Position numbers and translations under genes: made by a program
The notes under the pieces: model-generated
What the model was told of the DNA's origin: nothing
The model's input: the letters and a program-made list of their open reading frames with translations, nothing else
Databases searched by the model: none
Part shown: positions 1 to 7,445 of the stretch, one piece after another
Numbering within the stretch: the stretch's first letter is position 1
How the letters are laid out: each line of letters starts with the position of its first letter
Origin: JBCBZH01 sp039815415
Lineage (GTDB): Bacteria > Bacteroidota > Rhodothermia > Rhodothermales > Rubricoccaceae
Direction of reading: 5' to 3'
NCBI GenBank assembly: GCA_039815415.1
Contig: JBCBZH010000130.1
Location: forward strand, 1-11,404
DNA: 11,404 nucleotides

Positions 1-225
1 ACCGCGCGCCCGCCCAGCCAGAGGCAGCGCCACGGAATACAAGACCACCAGCCCGAGAAGCCGCCAGCCGAGATCGGGGGCCGGAAGCGCAAGCACCGTC
101 AGCGCGATGAGAGCAAAGGCGGCATGGATCGAGATGGCGTCCCGGACGACAGGCGACATGTGAAACCATGAATCCGCGCTGGATTCGCCCTTTTCGAGCT
201 GGTGAGAACCGGCCTTATCGCTCAT
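1..225 (-). CDS. Small integral membrane protein, N-terminal part (cut by window edge)
   Basis: An open frame runs from an ATG at 225-223 to the left edge and gives 75 residues with no stop. It begins MSDKAGSHQLEKGESS. Residues 1-30 are polar; two hydrophobic stretches follow, at about 33-49 (AAFALIALTVLALPAP) and 54-70 (WRLLGLVVLYSVALPLAG), as expected for two membrane helices separated by a short Asp-Leu-Gly turn. An internal ATG at 159-157 (MSPVVRDAIS) is the alternative start. The upstream ATG overlaps the last codons and TAA stop of the protease gene by 11 bases, which suggests translational coupling and one transcript. I do not recognise the family and assign no function. The reading frame and membrane character are seen directly; the operon link is inferred from the overlap. 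Confidence 0.72.
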   Translation of the reverse strand, partial: MSDKAGSHQLEKGESSADSWFHMSPVVRDAISIHAAFALIALTVLALPAPDLGWRLLGLVVLYSVALPLAGRARG

Positions 226-3200
226 CAGGATGTACAGCGGGGCGCGGGAAGGGCGGCGGAACCACCGTCGGCGTGCCTTCAGCCTCGAGGAGGCGGAGCG
301 CTTCCTCCACGGCCCGCTCGAGCTGGGGGTCTCGGCCCGCAGCGACGGATTGTGCGTCCAATCGCACCTCGATGTCTGGCGGGATGCCGGCGTTCTCACC
401 GATCCACTCGCCCTCAATCGGGTCGAAGACGGCGTTGTCCGGCGCCGTCAGCGCGCCGCCGTCCACCAAGGCGTAGTGCACCGAGGACTTGACGAGGCCG
501 CCCCACGTCCGCGTCCCAATGAGCGGCCCCGCGTTCTGCTGGCGAAAGACCCACGGGAAAAAGTCCCCGCCGGAGCCCGCCAGCTCGTTGATGAGCAGCA
601 CCTTTGGCCCGAGGATGCCTGCGGGCAGGCGAAATGGCACGCCATTCGGGACCTCGTTGGTGATGGCTGCGCGCAGCCGCCGCGTCATCAGGTCCACCAT
701 GTAATCATCCAGCAGTCCGCCTCCGTTGAAGCGCTCATCAATGACGGCGCCCTGCTTGTCCTGCTGAGCAAAGTAGTAGCGATTGAACGACACCATGCCC
801 CCGCCGCCGGTGTTGGGCACCCACACGTAGGCGAGTCGCCCACCCGACAGCTCGTCCACACGACGGCGGTTGTCTTCCACCCATGCGCGCTGGCGAAGAC
901 CGAACTCGCTACGGATTGGCTCCACGGTCTCACGACGCGACCCCTCTATTCCGGGCTGGTCGTTGATGTGCAGCACGGTCTGCCGATTGGCGGTGCCGTC
1001 GAGCAGCCGGTACGGATCGTCGGCCGCCGTCAGCTCGACGCCGTTGACGCCAACGAGGTAGTCGCCCTCCTCGATGTCGAGGCCCGCGCGGTCGAGCGGG
1101 GCCGTGAGGCTCGGATTCCAGCTCTCCGATGTGTAGATGCGTGCGATGCGCCAGCCTCCGCCATCCAGCTCGAAATCGGCGCCCAGAAGCCCAACGCGGA
1201 CGGTATCGACCGCGGGGAAATCACCCCCGAACACAAAGCTGTGACCAACCGATAGCTCGCCGTTCATCTGGTCGAGCAGATAGGTCAGGTCGGTGCGGTG
1301 GCGAACGTGCGAGACGAGCGTAGCGTAGCGCGCGTAGACGGCGTCCCAATCCCGGCCGTGGTGGCCAGGGTCGTAGAAGTAGTCGCGCTCGTAGCGCCAT
1401 GCCTCATCAAACATCTGTCGCCACTCGGCCTGCCGGTCAAGGGCCATTCGGAGGTTCAGGCGAACGGCCTCGCCGCCCTCTCCTGAGGCTCCCGCTGTGC
1501 TGACGACTCTCCAGCCTCCCGTACGAACGATCATCTTGGCGCCATCCGGCGAGAGTGCCACCTGCCGAACACCACTCAGGAACGGCTTGGACTCGCGGTC
1601 TTCCAGAGAAAACTTGCGAAGCGAGAGGCCAGGCGAACCAGGGGCGAACTCTCCCAGAAAGACGGTTCCCTCTGGCCCCGCCAGCGTGACCGCATAGCGC
1701 GACACGGGGACCGGCAGCGCGATGGTGCGACGGTCAATCCGCTCAAAGTCAATTCGAACCTCCAGCTCGTCGGCGGCCTCGCCCTCGCTCTCTGGAGCCT
1801 CTTCCTCATCGTGAGCCTCGCTCTCGTCCCCATCGCCCTCGTCCGGCTCAGGCTCCTCGTCACTCCGTGGCACGAATGGGGCCGGATCGTCCTCGCGGAG
1901 CACGACCACGTAGGCACCGTATTCAGGACTAGCCGTCATCGCGCTGGTGTTGGCCCAGCCCGACCCCAGCGCCACGTCTGTGCTGGCAAGGAGGTAGAGA
2001 TGCCGCCCGTCGCGGTCCCAGGCTGGCGCGAAGGCATCCGCAAGGGGATCGGTGAGAGGCCGGGTCTCACCACTCTCCATCGACCACACCAACACGCGGC
2101 GAAAGCCGTTCGGCTGCGAGCTGGCGTAGGCGATCCACTTCGAGTCTGGCGACCACGTCACCCCTAGCGACCCACGCTGCAGGTTGGTGCCGCCCGCTCC
2201 AATGGTCTGAATGTCGCCCGATTCGAGCGTTACGACGCGCACGCGCACATCATCGTCCACGAACGCGATGTGCTCTCCATCCGGCGACCACGTCGGGTCC
2301 CAGGCCATCTTGGACTCTCCAATGTCGATGCGGAGCGGCTCGGTGAGGCCGTCCTGACCGGCGATCATCAGCCCGTAGCCCTCAGATCCGGCATCCGAGA
2401 ACCACGCGATCTCATCCCCCTTAGGCGACCAGATCGGAGCCCGGTCGGCGGCGTCCGAGGAGCGGGTCAGGTTGCGAGCATCGCCGTTTTCGATGGGCAC
2501 TGTGAATACCTCGCCGCGTGCTTCCATCAGCGCGCGCTTGCCCGTCGCAGACAAGGAGACCGATGACACCCGGTTGGCGACCGCTTCCCACCGCTCAGCA
2601 GCCCACGGGAAATCGCCCCGAACGGTAATGCGTAGCCGCTGCGTCGTGTCCGAGACCGGGTCAAAGATGTGGAGGGCACCATCGCGCTCAAACACCAGCC
2701 CGTCTGGGCCTGCCGAGAGCCATTTGATGTCCGAGCCCCTCAGGGTGGTCCGCTGCTGGAGGCTGCCAGTAGCCGGATCGTAGGACCAGATGTTGCTCGT
2801 CCAGTCGCGGTCGGAGAGGAAGTAAATGGTGCCATCGTGCCAGACGGGCTGGATGTCCACCGTCAGCTCGTTGGGAATCCGTGTCTCCTCGAGGGTCGCC
2901 AGCTCGAGAATGGTGAGCGATGTGTTCTGGCCGCCCCGGTAGGCCCGCCACTCGCTGTCCCACCGCGCCACCCGGTCGATGACGATCTGCGTGCCCTCCG
3001 CGTTGTAGGCCCCATCCGTGGCCCACGGCGCAGGCAGCCTCTCCGACGGCCCACCGTCCTTCGACACCGTCCAGAGGCGGTCGTAGCCCGTGGGTGCCGT
3101 TTCGCGCGACGATGCATAGAGCACGCGCTGGCCGTCAGGCGTCCAACCACGAGCTTGCGATGACGACGGATACCATGAGAGCCGCGTCGGGTCGCCGCCC

Positions 3201-3514
3201 GCGACGGGCATGGTGTAGACCGCCTCCACGCCGACCCGGTTGGACGTAAACGCAAGCGTCTGCCCATCGGGAGAGAAATGGGGATCGCTCTCCACCGCCG
3301 CCGTGCTCGTCAAACGCCGAGCGTCTCCGCCAGCCCGATCCACCACCCAGAGATCCCCCCCATGCGCGAACGCAATGTGCGTCTGGCTCATCGTCGGCTG
3401 CCGGAGCAGCAGCGTTTCCTGAGCATGAGCCGCCGATCCTGCGGCGACAAGGAGGGCAAGAACCGCGACGCCGCGGAGAACGAATTGAGGCACAGAACCG
3501 GATGCGAGTGACAC
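215..3514 (-). CDS. Secreted tricorn-like serine protease (S41 family, beta-propellers plus PDZ)
   Basis: This is a large exported or periplasmic peptidase expected to cut polypeptides into short peptides. The 1099 residues begin with a signal peptide (hydrophobic 13-29, likely cleavage after AHA, residues 29-31). TolB/WD40-type propeller repeats follow at about 40-300 and 310-545 (SPDGQTLAFTSNR near 81, WSPKGDEIAWFSD near 362, WSPDGEHIAFVDD near 409, WSPDSKWIAYASS near 454). A Glu/Asp-rich linker spans 551-586, a PDZ domain about 776-850, and the S41 core the C-terminal part. By comparison with archaeal tricorn, the likely catalytic residues are His758 (ELSVGHSF), nucleophile Ser981 (NELAGSGGD) and Glu1040 (GENAGIPPD). 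The serine that precedes the histidine in Thermoplasma tricorn is Gly757 here. The start is GTG at 3514; a second in-frame GTG at 3493 would also keep the signal peptide. The SRPBCC gene lies 75 bp upstream on the same strand, and the membrane-protein gene overlaps the 3' end. Confidence 0.93.
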   Translation of the reverse strand: MSLASGSVPQFVLRGVAVLALLVAAGSAAHAQETLLLRQPTMSQTHIAFAHGGDLWVVDRAGGDARRLTSTAAVESDPHFSPDGQTLAFTSNRVGVEAVYTMPVAGGDPTRLSWYPSSSQARGWTPDGQRVLYASSRETAPTGYDRLWTVSKDGGPSERLPAPWATDGAYNAEGTQIVIDRVARWDSEWRAYRGGQNTSLTILELATLEETRIPNELTVDIQPVWHDGTIYFLSDRDWTSNIWSYDPATGSLQQRTTLRGSDIKWLSAGPDGLVFERDGALHIFDPVSDTTQRLRITVRGDFPWAAERWEAVANRVSSVSLSATGKRALMEARGEVFTVPIENGDARNLTRSSDAADRAPIWSPKGDEIAWFSDAGSEGYGLMIAGQDGLTEPLRIDIGESKMAWDPTWSPDGEHIAFVDDDVRVRVVTLESGDIQTIGAGGTNLQRGSLGVTWSPDSKWIAYASSQPNGFRRVLVWSMESGETRPLTDPLADAFAPAWDRDGRHLYLLASTDVALGSGWANTSAMTASPEYGAYVVVLREDDPAPFVPRSDEEPEPDEGDGDESEAHDEEEAPESEGEAADELEVRIDFERIDRRTIALPVPVSRYAVTLAGPEGTVFLGEFAPGSPGLSLRKFSLEDRESKPFLSGVRQVALSPDGAKMIVRTGGWRVVSTAGASGEGGEAVRLNLRMALDRQAEWRQMFDEAWRYERDYFYDPGHHGRDWDAVYARYATLVSHVRHRTDLTYLLDQMNGELSVGHSFVFGGDFPAVDTVRVGLLGADFELDGGGWRIARIYTSESWNPSLTAPLDRAGLDIEEGDYLVGVNGVELTAADDPYRLLDGTANRQTVLHINDQPGIEGSRRETVEPIRSEFGLRQRAWVEDNRRRVDELSGGRLAYVWVPNTGGGGMVSFNRYYFAQQDKQGAVIDERFNGGGLLDDYMVDLMTRRLRAAITNEVPNGVPFRLPAGILGPKVLLINELAGSGGDFFPWVFRQQNAGPLIGTRTWGGLVKSSVHYALVDGGALTAPDNAVFDPIEGEWIGENAGIPPDIEVRLDAQSVAAGRDPQLERAVEEALRLLEAEGTPTVVPPPFPRPAVHPDER
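2896..2907 (-). repeat. Iterated 12-mer TCGAGCTGGCGA, exact copy 1
   Basis: This exact copy lies inside the tricorn-like protease gene, on the coding strand. It is read as Leu-Glu-Leu-Ala-Thr (residues 203-207), with the first motif base as the second base of a Leu codon. Confidence 0.9.
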
Positions 3515-3589
3515 GCCATCTTACCGGACACGCGCCTGCTAGACAACCGCCTCGAATCCAACCTCACGGCGCGCGTTCCGGGGTCGCTC

Positions 3590-4060
3590 TCATCGCCCCA
3601 TCAGCTCCTGCATCACGCGCTGGCGGTAGGCAAAGATGTGCTCGAGCTGGAACCTAACGAGCAGATATGCCAGCTCGCCGACGGGCGCGAGTGGAAGCTG
3701 CCAGAACACGCGGTCGTCCATACGCGTGGCGGGGCGACCGTCAGGGGTAGTCCTCTCTAAGAAGGTGTGCATGTGCCACCACAGCCGGTACGGCCCACGA
3801 AGCTGCATATCCGAAAAGAGGAACGGCGGCCTCCAGGTCTCGATCTCTGTCCGCCACCTGAAGCCAACACCAAAGAGCTGGAGTTCGTAGTCGATCAACG
3901 TGCCCACCTGCATCTCGATCGGTTGCGGCGTGACGATGCGGAAGTTCAGCTCAGGCGGCGTGATGCGTTCGAGATTGCCTGCATCGGCGAAGAAGGCAAA
4001 GACCTCCTCGCGCGGCAGCGGCAGGTGCGTGGTGGTGTGGAGGCGATGGGTGGCGGCCAC
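3590..4060 (-). CDS. SRPBCC-fold ligand-binding protein
   Basis: The 156-residue protein is the usual length for a single START/Bet v1-like (SRPBCC) domain. Typical family features are visible: a first strand THLPLPREEVFAFFADAGN (residues 11-29) leading into a helix, then LERITPPELNFRIVTP, a central GFRWRTEIETWRPP strand pair, and a long C-terminal helix (about 130-154, LAYLLVRFQLEHIFAYRQRV) that would close the hydrophobic pocket. No signal peptide is seen, so it is probably cytoplasmic. The ligand cannot be read from the sequence; related proteins are annotated as cyclase/dehydrase-like or CoxG-like. The start is GTG at 4060; no in-frame ATG is close upstream, and the residues just after the GTG already fit the domain. 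The gene is divergent from the aminopeptidase gene and codirectional with the tricorn-like gene. A shared transcript with the latter is possible but unproven. Confidence 0.85.
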   Translation of the reverse strand: MAATHRLHTTTHLPLPREEVFAFFADAGNLERITPPELNFRIVTPQPIEMQVGTLIDYELQLFGVGFRWRTEIETWRPPFLFSDMQLRGPYRLWWHMHTFLERTTPDGRPATRMDDRVFWQLPLAPVGELAYLLVRFQLEHIFAYRQRVMQELMGR

Positions 4061-4148
4061 GGACGGGGCGAGCTGGCGAGGGGCAGATGCAACCGAATCG
4101 CCATCGCGCGTGATCCGCTAGCTTGGAAGCCCGTCTGCTCCGCCTCCC
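4061..4148. promoter_or_regulatory. Divergent intergenic region carrying one near-exact copy of the iterated 12-mer
   Basis: These 88 bases separate two divergent start codons (GTG at 4060 on minus, ATG at 4149 on plus), so both promoters are expected here or inside the neighbouring coding starts. I cannot recognise clear -35/-10 or Bacteroidota-type -33/-7 boxes. The only distinct feature is GCGAGCTGGCGA at 4068-4079, which matches the iterated 12-mer at 11 of 12 positions and lies eight bases before the minus-strand GTG. The promoter role is inferred from gene orientation alone. Confidence 0.45.
4068..4079 (+). repeat. Iterated 12-mer, 11/12 copy in the divergent gap
   Basis: This is GCGAGCTGGCGA, differing from the consensus only at the first base, in noncoding DNA between two divergent genes. 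Further 11/12 copies on the plus strand are at 194-205 and 5403-5414. On the minus strand they are at 4193-4204, 4576-4587, 7329-7340 and 10009-10020. Confidence 0.75.
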
Positions 4149-5543
4149 ATGTTCGCTCCCGAGACCTACGCTGCCCGCCGCTCCGCCCTCGCACGCCAGC
4201 TCGACGGCCTCATCGTCATCCTCGGAAACGACAACGTGCCGATGAACTACGCGGGCAACGTGTACGGCTTTCGGCAGGACGGCTCGTTCCTCTACTACGG
4301 CGGCCTCGACGAACCGGGCCTCGCGCTGACGATTGACGCAGACACCGGCGAGAGCGTCCTCTACGGCCACGAGCCCACGCTCGACGACGCGATATGGGAA
4401 GGCCCGATGGCGAGCCTCGGCGACCGCGCCGCGGCCATCGGCATCCCGACAACAGCGGTTCCTGACGCACTGGAAGAGGCCGTCGCCAGCGCGAGGCATG
4501 CGGGCCGGACGGTGCATGTGCTGCCGCCCTACCGCGCCGTCCACAAGATCCGTCTGGCGAAGATGCTCGACGAGGACGCCAGCTCGATCCAAGCCTCCGA
4601 GCCCCTTATCGACGCCGTCATCGCGCAGCGGCTTGTCAAGTCCGACGAGGAGGTGGCGGAGATCGAGAAGGCCGTCGCGCTGGCGAAGGAGGTCCACGAG
4701 TTGGCGATGAGTCTAGCGCATCCGGGCCGGACAGAGTGGGAGATCGCAGGTGCCATCGAGGGGCACCTCGCAGGACAGGGAGGCTTCCCAGCGTTCCCCA
4801 TCATCCTCACCAAGCACGGCGAGACGCTCCACAACCACGCTAGCGGCGCCGTTCTCGATGCGGGCGACTTGCTGCTCATCGACACGGGTGCCGTCGTGCC
4901 CGGCACGCGCTACGCCTCCGACATCACGCGCGTGGCGCCCGTCGGCGGCACCTTCTCCGATCGCCAGCGCGACGTTTACCAGATCGTCCTAGACGCACAG
5001 ACGGCGTGCATTGAGGGCATGGCACCGGGCGTACCGTTCCGCGACCTCCACCAGCTCGCCGGGCTCACGCTCACGCGTGGGCTCCAGGGCCTCGGGCTGA
5101 TGACGGGGGACGCCGAAGAGGCCGTCGCTGCTGGCGCCCACGCGCTCTTTATGCCCCACGGCCTCGGGCACCCGATGGGCCTCGACGTGCACGACATGGA
5201 GGGCCTCGGCGAAGACCGCGTCGGCTACGACGACGAGTTCCAGCGCAGCGACCAGTTCGGAACCAAGTACCTCCGCTTCGGGAGGCGCCTCGACGCAGGC
5301 CACGTGATGACCGTCGAGCCCGGCTGCTACTTCATTCCGGCTCTGATGGACGTGTGGCAGCGTGAGGGCAAGCACCTGGACTTCATCGACTACGACGCGC
5401 TCTCGAGCTGGCGCGACTTCGGAGGCGTCCGCCTGGAGGACGACGTGCTGGTGACCGACGTCGGCTTCCGCGTGCTCGGACCCGAGATTCCGAAGGCGCC
5501 CGAGGCCGTGGAGACCATCATTCGAGCTGGTGCATCGGCCTGA
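4149..5543 (+). CDS. pepP: Xaa-Pro aminopeptidase (M24B, aminopeptidase P type)
   Basis: This metallopeptidase is expected to remove N-terminal residues preceding proline, in the cytoplasm (no signal peptide). The 464 residues fit aminopeptidase P: an N-terminal creatinase/AMP_N-like domain (about 1-155) and a C-terminal pita-bread domain (about 165-460). All five dinuclear-metal ligands can be placed: Asp245 (LLIDTGA), Asp258 (YASDITR), His341 (GLGHPMGLDVHD), Glu390 (TVEPGCY) and Glu430 (GVRLEDDVLVT). The ALFMPHGLGHPMGLDVHD block is typical of the family. The spacing between the two aspartates is two residues longer than in E. coli PepP as I remember it, consistent with a small loop insertion. 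The ATG at 4149 has no purine-rich Shine-Dalgarno sequence before it (CGCCTCCC), as for several neighbours. The transporter gene lies 227 bp downstream, separated by an inverted-repeat element, so cotranscription is uncertain. The exact substrate range is inferred from family membership. Confidence 0.93.
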   Translation: MFAPETYAARRSALARQLDGLIVILGNDNVPMNYAGNVYGFRQDGSFLYYGGLDEPGLALTIDADTGESVLYGHEPTLDDAIWEGPMASLGDRAAAIGIPTTAVPDALEEAVASARHAGRTVHVLPPYRAVHKIRLAKMLDEDASSIQASEPLIDAVIAQRLVKSDEEVAEIEKAVALAKEVHELAMSLAHPGRTEWEIAGAIEGHLAGQGGFPAFPIILTKHGETLHNHASGAVLDAGDLLLIDTGAVVPGTRYASDITRVAPVGGTFSDRQRDVYQIVLDAQTACIEGMAPGVPFRDLHQLAGLTLTRGLQGLGLMTGDAEEAVAAGAHALFMPHGLGHPMGLDVHDMEGLGEDRVGYDDEFQRSDQFGTKYLRFGRRLDAGHVMTVEPGCYFIPALMDVWQREGKHLDFIDYDALSSWRDFGGVRLEDDVLVTDVGFRVLGPEIPKAPEAVETIIRAGASA

Positions 5544-5578
5544 TGCATCGCTTTCTATTCCGCACATCCTCTCATGCC

Positions 5579-5681
5579 GTCATCCTGAGCGCCAGCGAAG
5601 GATCTCCTCTCAGCCTCGCGTCTCGCTCGGACGCGGCTGAACGCCAGAGCCACCGAGACTCTTCGCTCTGCTCAGAATGAC
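5579..5681. repeat. Imperfect inverted-repeat element (REP/MITE-like, two nested hairpins)
   Basis: The left arm starts GTCATCCTGAGC and runs to TCTC at 5606. The right arm (5655-5681), read on the other strand, starts GTCATTCTGAGC and also ends AGCGAAG, two bases, then TCTC. With one gap the arms agree at most positions, giving an outer stem of about 27 bp. Inside lies a second stem: CAGCCTCGCGTC at 5611-5622 pairs with GACGCGGCTG at 5630-5639 with a two-base bulge and a seven-base loop. The element lies 36 bases after the aminopeptidase stop and contains no ORF. I remember similar arms (ATCCTGAGC followed by GCGAAGGATCT) from intergenic repeats of many bacterial genomes, which I could not check. 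It may also act as an RNA-level terminator or stabiliser, though no U-run follows. Confidence 0.78.
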
Positions 5682-5730
5682 CTGTCCGTAGTGGATTGCT
5701 GCAGGCCCCAGATTGTCTTCATTTCTGAAC

Positions 5731-5742
5731 TCGCCAGCTCGA
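5731..5742 (-). repeat. Iterated 12-mer TCGAGCTGGCGA, exact copy 2
   Basis: This exact copy is noncoding and lies 28 bases upstream of the AbgT-family transporter start. It cannot be explained by protein sequence or codon use. Confidence 0.9.
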
Positions 5743-5770
5743 TTCTCCCCCACCCGATTGACTCGACACG

Positions 5771-7324
5771 ATGACTGACTCGACCGACGCCCCACCCAAA
5801 CGCAGCCTGTTCGACCGATTTCTGGATGGCGTCGAGCGCGCGGGAAACCGTCTGCCCGACCCCGTCACACTGTTCCTGATCTTTATCGGGATGGTGATGG
5901 TCGCCTCAGCGATTGCGGCGGCGCTGGGGGCTAGCGCAGTGCATCCAGGCACGGGCGAGCGCATCCAGGCGCTGAACCTGTTCTCGGGCGACTTGATCCA
6001 GCGCTTGCTGGTCGAGCTGCCGGAGACGTTCGCGGCGTTCCCACCGCTTGGCCTCGTGCTCGCGGTCATGCTTGGCATCGGCGTGGCGGACAAGACTGGG
6101 CTCATCGCAGCGGCCCTGAAGGCGTTCATGAGTTCGATCCCGAACACGCTGCTCACCGCGGCACTGATCTTCGCGGGCATCATGAGCAGCCTCGCCGTGG
6201 ACGCAGGCTACGTGGTGGTGATTCCCCTCGGGGCAGTGCTGTTCGCAGGTGCCGGGCGGCACCCGCTGGCCGGGTTGGCGGCGGCCTTCGCGGGTGTCTC
6301 GGCGGGCTTCTCCTCGAACCTGCTCCTGACCGGCCTCGACCCGCTCCTGGCAGGCTTCACCACGCCTGCCGCCCAGCTCATCGACGCCAGCTATGAGGTG
6401 GCTGCGACGGCCAACTACTACCTGATGATCGCCCTCGTGCCGGTGTTCATCATCGTTGGGACATGGATCACAGAACGCCTCGTGGAGCCGCGCCTTGGCG
6501 AGTGGAGCCCCTCGGACGGAGAGGATGAGACAAGCGCGAGCAGCGCTGATACCGAAGCCCTCACGGACACCGAACGCCGAGGCCTCCGCTGGGCAGGCAT
6601 CGTGCTGCTCGTTACGCTGGTGGGCATCGCGCTGCTGGTGGTGCCGTCGGGAGCGCCACTGCGTGGGCCGGAGGGCGAGCTGGCGCCGTTCTACAGCAGC
6701 ATCGTGGCGCTCATGCTGATCGCGTTCCTGCTACCTGGCCTCGCCTACGGCATCGTGACGGGCTCCATCAAGCGCGACCGCGACGCGGTGAAAATGACCG
6801 CCGATGCCATGAGCGACCTCGGGCTCTACATCGTGCTGGCGTTCGTGGCGGCCCACTTCATCGCGCTGTTCAACTGGTCGAACCTCGGCACGATCGTCGC
6901 CATTAGCGGCGCGAAGGGGCTGGAAGCCATCGGGTTCACGGGCATTCCGCTCCTGGTGGCCTTTGTGCTGGTGTCAGCCACCGTGAACCTGCTCGTCGGC
7001 AGCGCGTCGGCCAAGTGGGCCATCCTGGCGCCCATCTTCGTGCCGATGCTGATGCTGCTCGGCTTCTCGCCGGAGCTGACGCAGGGCGCCTACCGCCTGG
7101 GCGATGCCTTCACCAACATCATTACGCCGCTGATGCCGTACTTCCCGCTGGTGATCGTGTTTGGGCAGAAGTACCAGAAGGACCTCGGCATCGGGACGCT
7201 CATCGGGGCGATGCTGCCATACTCGATCGGCTTCGGGCTGGTGAGCATCGCGCTGTTGATCGCGTGGGTGCTGTTCGGTCTGCCGCTCGGGCCGGGCGCG
7301 CCGCTGGAGTACGTCGTGCCGTAG
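5771..7324 (+). CDS. AbgT-family transporter
   Basis: This inner-membrane transporter belongs to the AbgT family, whose characterised members import p-aminobenzoyl-glutamate (E. coli AbgT) or export sulfonamides (MtrF, YdaH). The 517 residues show the family start FDRFLDGVERAGNRLPDPVT (15-34), then about nine hydrophobic helices. Two signature re-entrant regions are visible: LAVDAGYVVVIPLGA (141-155) and LVGSASAKWAILAPIFVPM (408-426), the latter with the conserved SAKWA core. DAFTNIITPLMPYFPL (445-460) is a third family block. A polar acidic loop (244-272) separates the two halves. The start is ATG at 5771; the residues following it match the family N-terminus and no Shine-Dalgarno sequence is visible. 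The aminopeptidase gene lies upstream on the same strand, and the next gene is convergent. Substrate and direction (uptake or efflux) cannot be decided from sequence. Confidence 0.92.
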   Translation: MTDSTDAPPKRSLFDRFLDGVERAGNRLPDPVTLFLIFIGMVMVASAIAAALGASAVHPGTGERIQALNLFSGDLIQRLLVELPETFAAFPPLGLVLAVMLGIGVADKTGLIAAALKAFMSSIPNTLLTAALIFAGIMSSLAVDAGYVVVIPLGAVLFAGAGRHPLAGLAAAFAGVSAGFSSNLLLTGLDPLLAGFTTPAAQLIDASYEVAATANYYLMIALVPVFIIVGTWITERLVEPRLGEWSPSDGEDETSASSADTEALTDTERRGLRWAGIVLLVTLVGIALLVVPSGAPLRGPEGELAPFYSSIVALMLIAFLLPGLAYGIVTGSIKRDRDAVKMTADAMSDLGLYIVLAFVAAHFIALFNWSNLGTIVAISGAKGLEAIGFTGIPLLVAFVLVSATVNLLVGSASAKWAILAPIFVPMLMLLGFSPELTQGAYRLGDAFTNIITPLMPYFPLVIVFGQKYQKDLGIGTLIGAMLPYSIGFGLVSIALLIAWVLFGLPLGPGAPLEYVVP

Positions 7325-7445
7325 CCCGTCGCCAGCTTGAGGCCCATGCTCCTGCCCATCGGCACCGCCGACGCTCCGCCCCAAACGGGGGAACTGATTC
7401 TGGGTCAGTCATCGCCGACCTGTCGGAATCAGCTTGACACAGTAC
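7325..7445. terminator. Convergent intergenic region with weak hairpins (possible bidirectional terminator)
   Basis: This 121-bp gap separates the ends of two convergent genes, where terminators for both are expected. CTGATTC (7394-7400) pairs with GAATCAG (7426-7432), and inside it GGTC (7403-7406) pairs with GACC (7417-7420). A separate small stem, CCCC-AAAC-GGGG, lies at 7379-7390. Neither is followed by a U-run on either strand, so a classical intrinsic terminator is not supported. An 11/12 copy of the iterated 12-mer lies at 7329-7340, directly after the transporter stop. Confidence 0.35.

Larger units (their letters stand above)
5544..5770. other. Intergenic gap with inverted-repeat element and one exact iterated 12-mer
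   Basis: This 227-bp gap is the longest noncoding stretch inside the window. Most of it is the two-hairpin element at 5579-5681. An exact copy of the iterated 12-mer is at 5731-5742, 28 bases before the transporter ATG. The remainder (about 5682-5730) is relatively AT-rich for this window and is where the transporter promoter most likely lies. No confident promoter boxes can be named. Confidence 0.6.

Noticed and set aside
230..1255. Plus-strand open frame of 341 codons opposite the tricorn-like gene
   Set aside because: Antisense to the S41 catalytic core; no domain is visible in its translation.
1811..1866. Hydrophobic peptide on the plus strand (MSLALVPIALVRLRLL)
   Set aside because: It is the antisense reading of the Glu/Asp codons of the acidic linker, not a membrane segment.
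3951..4697. Minus-strand open frame of 248 codons across the divergent gap
   Set aside because: It overlaps both the SRPBCC gene and the aminopeptidase gene in other frames; a shadow.
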